In this document: in pieces, positions 35,101 to 42,867 of the stretch
Layout: each line of letters starts with the position of its first letter
Position numbering within the stretch: position 1 is the first letter of the stretch
Source of the DNA: Lysobacterales bacterium
Lineage (GTDB): Bacteria > Pseudomonadota > Gammaproteobacteria > Xanthomonadales > Rhodanobacteraceae
Length of the DNA: 64,000 nucleotides
Assembly (NCBI GenBank): GCA_016721015.1
Contig: JADKJL010000009.1
Span: 434,001-498,000 of the forward strand
Direction of reading: 5' to 3'
Program-made: the position numbers and the translations under genes
The notes under the pieces: generated by a model
The model's database searches: none
What the model was told of the DNA's origin: nothing
The model's input: only the letters and a program-made list of their open reading frames with translations

Positions 35101-35781
35101 ACTGGCATTCTCAAACGCCAGGATCGAAGCCCAGTCGCTGTCAGGCTTGAGCCCCATTGCCTCGAGTGCGCGTTGCGTCGTACTTCCAGCGTGGCGATAG
35201 AGCTGCACGGTAACCGGCACGCGCGTGGACGCAGCCTCACCGGCCTGCAGACGCTCGAACAACGAGTTGCCGAGCTTGACGAAGGATGGCAGCGGTTTGC
35301 TGAACTGCAGTGTTTTTCGTGCGTCAGCCATCTGCGACAACTGCGTGCGCGATGCCTCACTGGCCCAGACCAGGTAGCCGTTGCTTTCCACGTACTGGAT
35401 CGGCATCGCGCCGGTCGCACGAACCTGATCCAGCCATTCCTGCTTGAGCGGGCCGACAAACTGGACAATCTGCAAGGCCGAGCCGGTCGGCTGGCTCAAT
35501 GCAAATCCGCTCGGCGCAACCCATGCGGATTGTTGGGTATCGAGTCGCAGTCGATCAAACTGCAGCACGTCGGCCTCGTTGAGCGCAGACACCCCGGCGA
35601 CATTTTTTGGCATCGAAGCCAGGTTGCCGCGATAAAGCGAGAACGAACCATAGTCCGCAATCCGCTCGTAACCGGCTGGAGCCGATACGCCAGCCGGAAT
35701 GATGACTTTTCCGGCATCCGCGGCATAGGCAAACGAACAGGAAGCCGCGATTGCAGCGGCAAGAAACGAAATTTTTCTCAT
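32194..35781 (-). CDS. Secreted subtilisin-like (S8) protease with C-terminal beta domains and IFxxGF tail
   Basis: 1195 aa. Signal peptide to about residue 20; N-terminal pro-region; S8 catalytic domain with Asp303 (VVDITDDGIG), His348 (EGHGHINTN), oxyanion Asn469 (FSAGNSG) and Ser578 (SSGTSHSAPA). There follow a beta-sandwich, a fibronectin-III-like segment (SPTLSWAAATQASGYQIQI, ending QYYWRVTAQNECG) and a lectin-like jelly roll. The end is SDEIFADGFDSTP, the motif shared with three other genes here. The ATG at 35781 has GGGGA upstream and starts a true signal peptide, so the longer open frame upstream is rejected. The protein is extracellular, probably degradative. Confidence 0.92.
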   Translation of the reverse strand: MRKISFLAAAIAASCSFAYAADAGKVIIPAGVSAPAGYERIADYGSFSLYRGNLASMPKNVAGVSALNEADVLQFDRLRLDTQQSAWVAPSGFALSQPTGSALQIVQFVGPLKQEWLDQVRATGAMPIQYVESNGYLVWASEASRTQLSQMADARKTLQFSKPLPSFVKLGNSLFERLQAGEAASTRVPVTVQLYRHAGSTTQRALEAMGLKPDSDWASILAFENASYSVTLEQVRQIIEMPDVYWVGEIHPRSMNDEVQAQIIRGYFNVDQSGPQGEGYLPWLNALGFSNNPADYPVVDITDDGIGNRTTNTGDPTLHVLGNSANASRVIYNQTCGAVSGNGTVEGHGHINTNIALGYDLRANAGTPGARFPGEYQRGLGMNPYGRIGGTRIFSSSGSFDESACGNTDSGTIKQSYTAGARISSNSWGCSSCASQYDASSQAYDAGIRDADTSSPGNQELIAVFSAGNSGASSGTIGTPGNGKNMITVGASENQRMNDENGAWTDGCAIGPTGADDAMDVISFSSRGPAPGARIKPEVIAPGTHITGTRANPTAGVSTCDAARPVGNATYAASSGTSHSAPAVSGVASLVWWWIANNQGALSFDGGSASAPSPALMKAWLMAFPTYLEGVGANDTLPSNTQGYGMPNLGDMFSDTPTFVLNQNHVLDNTGEVWTWTGAVADPAKPLRISLAYTDAAGAIGTSPQVNNLDLEVDIGATTYLGNRFSGQWSTTGGAADNKNNYEAVFLPSGTNNSVTIRVKALNIAGDGVPNFGDATDQDFALVCNNCVQQPTFTLAVAPVSAKVCTVSTPSVAFNLTLGSILGFSTPVNLVATNNPAATTAAFSVNPVSLPGNSSLTIGNLASAAAGSYSVDVTGTAGAEVKTRSMGLDLFTANPDAFVLTTPADASSNIALSPTLSWAAATQASGYQIQIATDAGFSNIVFTGTSTTNSVVVGTALNSSTQYYWRVTAQNECGNTLSSSISSFSTLPLPGDCSLGATAQNAYSTDFEGDNSGWTSSGTGNTWAETTTNPHSGSKAFLSKDSTTVSDQRLVSPAMVLPTGQTPLSLLFWNRQSIEARSGGCYDGAILEISTNAGGTWTQVSNADLLVGQYQGPVSTSFSNPLAGLNAWCGDPQAWQRYVVSLDAYAGQTVNFRFRMGSDTSAGRTPDGFVLDDVKVQGCVVQSDEIFADGFDSTP

Positions 35782-36041
35782 TGATAATCCCCAGGGAAAT
35801 GAATGAAAGCCGGCGCCACCCTCGCCGACAGGATCGCGTGGGCGTTGCAGCTCCAATGACGGTTTTACCCGCTGAGACTGGTTTGCCGCAGCACGCCTCA
35901 GCCGAAGTCGGTCAAGCGCACCCGCGAACCGGTCAATTGTGACACTGTGAAAACCGATGCCATCAGTCGTTCGACGGAGCACGCATCCACCGAACGTCGG
36001 AAAGCAATGACCCAATGTACCTTGCAGGCTCAACTCGTTTG

Positions 36042-37042
36042 CTACCGAGTACTCGTGGCACCCGCTGCGCTGTGTCCAGTGGCACCGTTGGCCCAGGTCA
36101 AGGCGCCCACATCGGCAATTGCGCCGTTTTCCCAACCCGGATTGACCACGACATAGTTGCCGTTTGCCAGCGCGACGACGGGCCGGTGGCCCGCAGCGAC
36201 TAGCGGAGTAACGTGCTGTTGCCCCCGCGAACCGACATCGAGGTCGGAGTTTGCACCGATCAGGGAATTCGCTGCGGAAACAGCCCCGACAATGCCAACG
36301 AACCCATCACCCCAAGTGGCCGCTCCCGAGTCGGGCCTCCCGCTACCGTTGTCCCATTGCGAACTGCAAACGACATGGTTGCCATTGCGAAGAGCTGCGA
36401 TACCTTGCCCGACTTGATCGGATGGCGAGGTACCGAACAGGCGTTGCTCTTGGTCACCGGCCCGGAAATACCGAGGCTGTCCCTGCCCCAGACCACGGCT
36501 CCCGCATCCTGGACTGAACCGTTGTCCCATTTAGGCACGCTGACCACGCAATTGCCGTTGTCGAGCACGACCGCACCCAGGGACCCGACGCCGTCATTGG
36601 TCGAGCTACCGAGCAGAGAGTTACCCTCGAAAACCGAAGCCGACAGACCGCTGGTTCCGTTGACCCAGGTGACCGCGCCCGCCTTGGTCGCGTTGGTGGA
36701 CGGGTTTCGCCACAAGGGGCTAATCACCAGAAAATTTCCGTTGCCTACAACCCCGATTCCGCCACTGCCAACGGCGTCACCGTTGCTGCCACCGGTCAAG
36801 GTCGCCAATAGGATGCGGTCCGGTGAATACAAATAGACGGCGCCGATGTTCCCGACCGGGCCTTCCGGATCGGTGACCACGATGTTGCCATTGGGCAACG
36901 CGACTACCTGAGTGCCGAAGGCCACGCTGCCAGTTGGCCCCGTAATATTCAGATCCGCTGCTTGCGCGATGGCGACCGAGAAAAACAACACCCCCAGCAA
37001 TCCGCTGGCATTGATCGGGCCGAAGCCGGTTGAGCGGACCAT
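36042..37042 (-). pseudogene. Frameshifted secreted repeat protein (NGNYVV / DNG repeats)
   Basis: The ATG at 37042 follows GGAGA and starts a signal peptide (LLGVLFFSVAIAQA). The mature part repeats a unit of about 55 residues: GAVTW-NG-SG, then NSLLGSS-D-VGS, then V-L-NGN-VVS-P-WDNG. This looks like the DUF5650-type repeat from memory. After ISGPVTKSNA the sense shifts frame at about 36440, where one base is missing in a GG run, and continues LFGTSPSDQVGQGIAALRNGN to a stop at 36042 that falls inside a repeat unit. So the gene has one frameshift and probably a lost C terminus. It lacks the IFxxGF tail. Confidence 0.65.
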
Positions 37043-37192
37043 CGCGTCTCTCCGTAACGCAGGACGAGCGCCTGCTTTCCCTCCATCACGGGAAACGATG
37101 GTTTTTTTTGCCATCGCCAAACCATGAAGATGACAAGAGATGGTCAATCGGTGTTCCGATAGACTCCACAGCTCACGATCACCGCGAAGCCG

Positions 37193-38077
37193 ATGCCGAT
37201 TCAACCCAGTGATTTCCAGACCGGGGGTGCGCTGCAAAGCGAAATCGCGGCCTCGTTGATCCGCCAGCGCGAAAATGCGTCCTTGCCGAAAGCGGGCGAT
37301 TCGATTGGCAGCTACCGGATCATCGATGAACTTGGTCGCGGCGGCATGGCCATCGTTTTCCGCGCCGAACGTGCGGATGGCGAGTACGAGCAACAGGTTG
37401 CGCTCAAATGGATGCTCGACAGCCACGCCGATCCGGCGACCGCCGAGCTGTTCCGGCGTGAGCGCCAGTCGCTGGCCAATCTCAATCATCCGCACATCGC
37501 ACGATTGCTTGATGGCGGCCGCACCGCCGATGGTCGCCCGTGGTTTGCGATGGAACTGATCGAAGGTCTGCCGCTGGACCAGCACTGCATCGATCAATCG
37601 CTGCCGGTGGTGCAACGACTCCGGCTTTTCCTGCAAGTGTGTGCTGCGGTCGCGTTTGCCCACGCGCGCGGGCTCATCCATCGCGACATCAAACCCTCCA
37701 ACGTGCTCGTCGACGCGGAATCACAGGTCAAGCTGCTCGATTTCGGCATCGCCCAGTTGCTCGGCGAAGATGATGGTCTGGTCGTTCGCGCCTATACGCC
37801 CGGCTTTGCCAGCCCCGAACAAGGGCGCAGAGAAACCCTGACCGTCGCCTCCGACATCTACCAGTTGGGCCGGCTGGTCGAATCGATGCTGCGCCCGCAA
37901 AGACAAGCGCCGGCAACCCTCGTTGATGCGACTGCAATCGGCGCCGCGAGCGAAGCGGCGGCGCAGCGCGGAAGCCTGCCGGTTGATCTGGATGCAATCA
38001 TCGCGATGAGTTGCTCCGAGCAAGCGTCAGCGCGCTACGCAACGGCCGATGCACTGGCGCACGACATCCGCGCCTGA
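37193..38077 (+). CDS. Kinase-domain segment of the broken Ser/Thr kinase gene
   Basis: 294 codons with all kinase catalytic motifs intact. If translated as is, it would be a soluble kinase lacking the membrane anchor and TPR region. The stop is TGA at 38075-38077, where GCCTGATCG replaces an expected GCCTGGATCG. Confidence 0.6.
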   Translation: MPIQPSDFQTGGALQSEIAASLIRQRENASLPKAGDSIGSYRIIDELGRGGMAIVFRAERADGEYEQQVALKWMLDSHADPATAELFRRERQSLANLNHPHIARLLDGGRTADGRPWFAMELIEGLPLDQHCIDQSLPVVQRLRLFLQVCAAVAFAHARGLIHRDIKPSNVLVDAESQVKLLDFGIAQLLGEDDGLVVRAYTPGFASPEQGRRETLTVASDIYQLGRLVESMLRPQRQAPATLVDATAIGAASEAAAQRGSLPVDLDAIIAMSCSEQASARYATADALAHDIRA

Positions 38078-39384
38078 TCGAACGACGGCCGGTCAGCGCG
38101 CGGCCACGGCACGCAAGCTATCTCGCAACACGCTACGTGCAGCGTCACCCGATCGCCGTCAGTGCAGGCATCCTTGGCGTGCTCACACTGCTGGGGGGAA
38201 CCGCGTTCTTCACGGTGCGCCTGCAACATGAGCGCGACACTGCGAACTATCAGGTCAGGGTTGCCACCTCGGTGCTCGATTTTCTTCGCGAAGACCTGCT
38301 CGCGGCCGCTGATCCGGCGGCCGCACCCGGGCACGAACTGAGCGTGCGTGAAGCGCTGAATCGTGCCTCGGATGCGGCCGATTCACGCTTCGCCGATGTG
38401 CCGGTCGAACACGGCGCCATCCGAACGACACTGGCAGGTCTATACGACCAGCTGGGACGCTACGCCGAAGCGGAACGTGAGGCACGCAAGGCGGTCGCAC
38501 TGGGCGAAGCGAGCGATTCGCGACCCGAAGCGCGCCACGCGGCCGATGTTGCGTTGATCGACGTGCTGCTGGCCCGCGGCAAGCTCGATGAAGCGGAATT
38601 GATGCTCGATCAAACGCGCCAGACAAACGCCAACGCCGCGACCGACCGGAACGAGCGCGCGGATTTTCAACTGCTCCAGTCACGACTGGCCAACCTGCGC
38701 GGACAGTTTGATCAAGCCTTGGCTCTGGCCGATTCCGTATTCCAGGCAGAGCGCGCCCGTGGCAGTGCCGACACACCGCTTGCGCTGCGGGCAGCCGAGC
38801 AATCCGCCGCCAACTTGCAGATGCTCGGACGACACGACGAAGCCCTGCCCCTGTTGCTGGCGATTCACGCATCGCGGCTGGCCAGGCTCGGTCCACGGCA
38901 TCCATCGACCCTGCTCGCTGCCCACGAAATCGGTCTGCTCAAGCGTCATCAGGGACAGGACGAAGAAGCCCTGACCTGGCTGCAGGGAGCGCTCGACGAA
39001 CGCCGCGCCGTGCTCGGCGAGCAGCATCCGGATACCTTGTCGAGCGCCAATGAAGTCGCCACCGTACTGCAGGGATTGAAGCGGTTCGACGAAGCCGAAA
39101 CACTCTTCAGGCATGTCCTCGATGCGCGTCTGGAACTGCTTGGCGAGGAACATCAATTCACCCGCAACTCGATGAGCAACCTTGGCCTGCTCTATTCGCT
39201 CTCTGGACGACTGGAAAAAGCCGCACCACTTTATGAGCGCGCGCTTGCGCTCGAAACGCGGCTGATCGGTGAAAGCCATCCGGACACGATCGCCTTGATG
39301 CACAACATTGCCGGTCTGTATCGGAAGCAAGGCCGATTTGACGACGCGCTGGCGATGCATGAGCGCGTGCTTGCCATGCGTTGA
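38078..39384 (+). CDS. Transmembrane-TPR segment of the broken Ser/Thr kinase gene
   Basis: The frame is open from about 38011 but reads as the same protein from 38078. One membrane helix precedes repeated A-x-x-L-x-x-G-r-x-e-e-A-pattern units that end in LARLGPRHPST, VLGEQHPDT and LIGESHPDT, typical of TPR_10/12. The stop TGA at 39382 interrupts a further TPR unit. No good start codon or ribosome site exists, so it is unlikely to be made alone. Confidence 0.55.
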
Positions 39385-39592
39385 TGGCGCTGGGTGAAGA
39401 TGCCTGGCAGACCGCCCTGTTCCGCGAGGGTCGCGCGCTGACCCTGCAAGCGGCAAAGCGCTATGACGAAGCCGATCGTGAGTTTTCTGCCGCGATTCGA
39501 ATTCTTGAATCATCGCTCGGGCCCGACCACCCGCGAACCGAGCGCGCGCGGCAGATGCGTGCCTCCCTGCAAAGCGAACGCAACGCGAGGTT

Positions 39593-40159
39593 CTAGCCCA
39601 CTCCAGTCTGATTCAAATGTGCCGCAAGCCATTGCCGGCTCGCATCCCAGTCGCGATGCACGGTTCGAGCGGAGACCGACAAGGCGGTTGCCGTCTCGTC
39701 ATCGTTCAGGCCACCGAAATAACGGTGCTCGAAAACCATGGCCTGCCTCGGCTCGACGACGGCCAGCTGACTCAACGCGGCATCGATTTCGATCAGCGCC
39801 TCGAACTGGCTGTCAACAACCAGTTGCAAATCGTCGACCTGCAGCGCAGACGCACCACCGCCGCGCTTGAGCGCAAGTCGCTCGCGCGCATGATCGATCA
39901 AGAACTGACGCATGATGCGCACGGCCGTCGACATCAGATGGCCGCGGTCGCGCGGCGTAGCGCTGGCGCGCGCCAGACGCAGGTAACACTCATGCACGAG
40001 TGCCGTGGTGTTGAGGGTAAGCTGACCCTCGCCGTGAAGTGATCGTCGGGCGAGGCGCTTGAGATCGGGATAGACCAGATGAACCAGTCGATCTCACGCG
40101 CTGCGATCGCCAGCATCGGCGTCCGCCAGCCATTGGGTGAAATTCGAGTCTTCGGACAT
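39593..40159 (-). pseudogene. ECF-type sigma factor (Sig-70 X6-like) with in-frame stop
   Basis: From the ATG at 40159 (MSEDSNFTQWLADADAGDRSA) codon 22 is TGA (40094-40096). In the same frame the protein then continues DRLVHLVYPDLKRLARRSLHG, LNTTALVHECYLRL, the region-2 core and the region-4 helix-turn-helix (LNDDETATALSVSARTVHRDW). The intact length would be 188 codons. This subfamily usually sits beside a Ser/Thr kinase with TPRs, which is exactly what lies convergent; the two stop codons share CTAG at 39593-39596. Internal initiation at the ATG at 39997 would lose region 2. Confidence 0.7.
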
Positions 40160-40219
40160 GTGCAGATCGCAAATAAGGTTCAACGGTCGATCCGCCGACC
40201 AGATGGGTCAGTTCGTTGC

Positions 40220-41563
40220 TCAGCCCGTGGAATGGAATCGGTAGCAATTCTTGCCGGCCTGCTTCGCTTCATACATGGCGACGTCGGCTGCCTTCATCAG
40301 TTGGGCCGTCGTTCGCCCATCAACCGGAAACAGGGCGATCCCGAACGATGCCCTGAACAGATGGCTACGCCCATCGATTTCCGCTGGTCGTCTGAATTCG
40401 CGGACGAGACTTTCGCCAAGGCCAACAAGAACATCACGCAACGGTGTGCTGACGCCATCGGCCAGCTGGGCGATCATGATGAACTCATCTCCGCCGAGGC
40501 GCGCAGGCTTGGCCACGATTTCATCCGTTGCATTGACCACTTCACGAAAGCGCTCGGCAAATCGGGACAATAGCTTGTCACCGGCATCGTGTCCCCAGGT
40601 GTCATTGACCGGCTTGAAATCATCGATATCCGCGAGAACGAGGGCGAATTCACCCGCGTCGCGATCGGCAAGACGCGCCTCGAGTGCGTCGCGGAAAGCC
40701 CGGCGATTGGCCAACCCGGTCAGCGAATCGGTATTGGCGATTCGCCGGATATCGCGGTCGCGTTTCGCGATGCCCTCGGTCATGCGCTCAAAGGCCTGGG
40801 CAAGTTCTCCGATTTCATCGCCATTGTTGCGCTCGGGCAGGTTCATCGTGAGGTTGCCCGCCTCCACTTCACGCGCGGCCTGGGCCAGGCGGCGGATCGG
40901 TCGAATCAGGACGCGCTGCATGATCAGACTGATGATGATGCCGAATGCCAGCGCAATGCTCATCAGGATCCCGATTCCGATCAGGTAGCGTTTGCCAATC
41001 TCATTCAGTCGACCACTGAGAAGTCGCGTCGAACGCTCTTCGTAGCGTTTCACCGAATCCAGCGAATAGCCGATACGCACGCCACCGAGACGTTCATCGC
41101 CAATGCTGATCGGTGAGGCGACATCAAATACGCCCTCGCTGCGCTGCATGAGCGGTTCATTTGCGTGGATGATCGCCGGAGCCAAGGCATCGGACATGAC
41201 CTGCCCATAACTTGCAATACCATCACTGCCATCGTGGATGATCGCCCCCGCCGGATCGTAGACTGTCACGTACTTCACGTCCGGCTGCATGAGGACATCT
41301 CGCACGATCCGGCCCATCATCTCGAGATCAAAGTTGTAGAGCGGATTGACCAACGCATCTGCGGTGTTCAGGCCAACCGCACTGGCCTGTTCGCGCAACC
41401 GCTCCACGACGAGGTTCTGGATCGAGGCCCGGCTCATCTCGATGACTTCCTCGCGCATCACCCATTGCCGCTGGAGCACAATGCCGATGGCAACAATGGC
41501 CACCAGCATGGCAACCGCGACCAGTGCGAGGAAGCGCGCCTGAAATCCGAAACGGAGGCTCAT
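40220..41563 (-). CDS. Membrane diguanylate cyclase (HAMP-GGDEF)
   Basis: 447 aa. A first helix (about 10-30), a periplasmic sensor region of about 165 residues and a second helix (about 195-215) precede HAMP. The GGDEF domain begins at NTDSLTGLANRRAF and contains the intact active site GGDEF at 357-361. It should make cyclic-di-GMP. No RxxD inhibitory site was obvious just before the motif (it reads VAKPARLGGDEF). Its ATG overlaps the stop of the upstream PhnD-like gene as ATGA, so the binding protein and cyclase are made together and probably act as a ligand-sensing pair. Confidence 0.9.
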   Translation of the reverse strand: MSLRFGFQARFLALVAVAMLVAIVAIGIVLQRQWVMREEVIEMSRASIQNLVVERLREQASAVGLNTADALVNPLYNFDLEMMGRIVRDVLMQPDVKYVTVYDPAGAIIHDGSDGIASYGQVMSDALAPAIIHANEPLMQRSEGVFDVASPISIGDERLGGVRIGYSLDSVKRYEERSTRLLSGRLNEIGKRYLIGIGILMSIALAFGIIISLIMQRVLIRPIRRLAQAAREVEAGNLTMNLPERNNGDEIGELAQAFERMTEGIAKRDRDIRRIANTDSLTGLANRRAFRDALEARLADRDAGEFALVLADIDDFKPVNDTWGHDAGDKLLSRFAERFREVVNATDEIVAKPARLGGDEFIMIAQLADGVSTPLRDVLVGLGESLVREFRRPAEIDGRSHLFRASFGIALFPVDGRTTAQLMKAADVAMYEAKQAGKNCYRFHSTG

Positions 41564-42489
41564 TCGATCTCCGAGGTGACGCGAATGACGCCAGCATGCA
41601 AGCGCTTCAGGTCACGCCGGTCGCGCTCGTCAAGATCGAAGAATCTCAGCGACTGATGAAACTTGGCGAGATCCGCAACTGCCGTTGGATCATCCCCGAG
41701 TCCGAGCAGGACTTCATGCAGACGGGCTCGGACCCGCGCATCCAGATCCTTGCGCACCATTTCCACGCCACGAGGGACTTCTTCACTCTCCCGGAGAATG
41801 ACAAGATCCGACTTGAAGAACTCGGGAATGTGCTGGGGGTCTGACCAATCCAGGTTGCTCACGGTGCCAACATCGACCAGACCCTTGTGAACCCAGGTCG
41901 CAATATTGCGTTCGGTGCGTGCGAACACGTAGCCGACGGAAGTTTCGGCCGGAGCATCGAAAAGTGAACCGAGAATTTCCATGGGCAACCCGAGATCGAG
42001 CAGTTCCATAGCGGGGATGAAATAGGCGCTGGTCGAGGTGCGGTTCTGGAAGGCAATGCGATGGCCGCGCAGTTGATCCAGTGATTTGACCGGCCCATCC
42101 CGGCGGGCAAAGTAGATCGTGTGGTAGCGGCGAATGCCGTTGCGTTCGGAGAGAAGAAGCGTTTCCGCGCCTGCGTGCTGTTGCAGCAGCATGCCGGCGG
42201 CGCCGGTTTCCGACACCCAATCGACGCGGCCCCGACGCAGGTAACTCGCCATCTGAACAGCGTCACGCGCCATCAGGATCCGTCCTTCGTGGATACCCAC
42301 GTCACCCATGCGCCCGACGACATAATCGAGCAGAACTTTCATCTGCTCGTACTGCGATTTTGGATCGTCGCTGACCCGGCCGAGCACGAGCACGCCCGAT
42401 GCGTCTTCGGCGCGAACGCGATCGGGCAGACCAACGACGATGGCGAATCCGACGAGCAGGATCAGCAGACGAAAAGGCGAACGAAACAT
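41560..42489 (-). CDS. PhnD-like periplasmic binding protein
   Basis: 309 aa. The signal peptide ends near VRAED. The mature part matches the phosphate/phosphonate-type (PhnD, PBP-like_2) binding fold: MKVLLDYVVGRMGDVG, YLRRGRVDWVSETGAAG, HTIYFARRDGPVKSLDQLRGHRIAFQNRTSTSAYFIPAM and VDVGTVSNLDW. No ABC transporter genes are nearby. It is instead coupled (ATGA) to a diguanylate cyclase, so it likely presents a periplasmic ligand to that enzyme. AGGA precedes the ATG at 42489; the longer upstream frame lacks a signal peptide. Confidence 0.82.
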   Translation of the reverse strand: MFRSPFRLLILLVGFAIVVGLPDRVRAEDASGVLVLGRVSDDPKSQYEQMKVLLDYVVGRMGDVGIHEGRILMARDAVQMASYLRRGRVDWVSETGAAGMLLQQHAGAETLLLSERNGIRRYHTIYFARRDGPVKSLDQLRGHRIAFQNRTSTSAYFIPAMELLDLGLPMEILGSLFDAPAETSVGYVFARTERNIATWVHKGLVDVGTVSNLDWSDPQHIPEFFKSDLVILRESEEVPRGVEMVRKDLDARVRARLHEVLLGLGDDPTAVADLAKFHQSLRFFDLDERDRRDLKRLHAGVIRVTSEIE

Positions 42490-42867
42490 CCGGATTCCTG
42501 ATTGAGACGGGATACAGCGTAGCGGAATCTCCCTGTCGGCAACACTGCAGGGAGCGACTGCTTTAATTCGCGATTTGATGAACAGGTCGCTGACCTCTCC
42601 AGCTGACAAACATCCAGCCTGAACTCGTTGGACACCGAGGCGCCTTGGCCCTGAATCACGCCGCGCTGCGATGACACCAAGCGCACGCCGCGCGCGGTCG
42701 ACGAAGCGGATTCGCTGATGCTTTAAGCAATTTCCACGCCAACATTGCGTCAATCGCCAATTTCCAGCTGCTCGCCACCGACCTCCGCGGAACATGTCGA
42801 TTCGAGGGTGTTCGCTTTTCCTTCCGTTGCGCGTTCCAGCGGATACCAACCTGGCAATGGACGATCC
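42490..42867. other. Divergent intergenic region without a supportable gene
   Basis: 378 bases between the binding-protein gene (minus) and a secreted-protein gene (plus). A 74-codon minus-strand frame at 42462-42686 has G/C-rich third positions but no recognisable domain, and it overlaps the binding-protein start in another frame. It may be a remnant. Promoters for both flanking genes must lie here. Confidence 0.5.

Larger units (their letters stand above)
37193..39596 (+). pseudogene. Ser/Thr protein kinase with membrane segment and TPR repeats, broken by two frameshifts
   Basis: Three consecutive frames form one protein of about 800 aa. Frame one (to 38077) is a Hanks-type kinase: GRGGMAIVF loop, Lys72 in VALKW, HRDIKPSN (163-170), DFG (183-185) and SPEQ. 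It stops at ALAHDIRA-TGA; one extra base gives ...RAWIERRPVSARP and the second frame. That frame holds a membrane helix (PIAVSAGILGVLTLLGGTAFF) and many TPR units to 39384. One more added base gives the last 70 codons, TPR again, to 39596. This layout normally pairs with a dedicated ECF sigma factor, which lies convergent and is also broken. Either real decay or sequencing error. Confidence 0.75.

Noticed and set aside
35782..36135. Extension of the protease frame upstream of 35781
   Set aside because: It would bury the signal peptide; GGGGA and ATG at 35781 fit better.
38060..38090. Programmed frameshifting in the kinase gene
   Set aside because: No slippery heptamer or release-factor-like site is evident, and a second lesion downstream makes simple base loss more likely.
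42462..42686. 74-codon minus-strand frame in the gap before the binding-protein gene
   Set aside because: Some coding-like base usage, but no domain, and it overlaps the true gene start in another frame.
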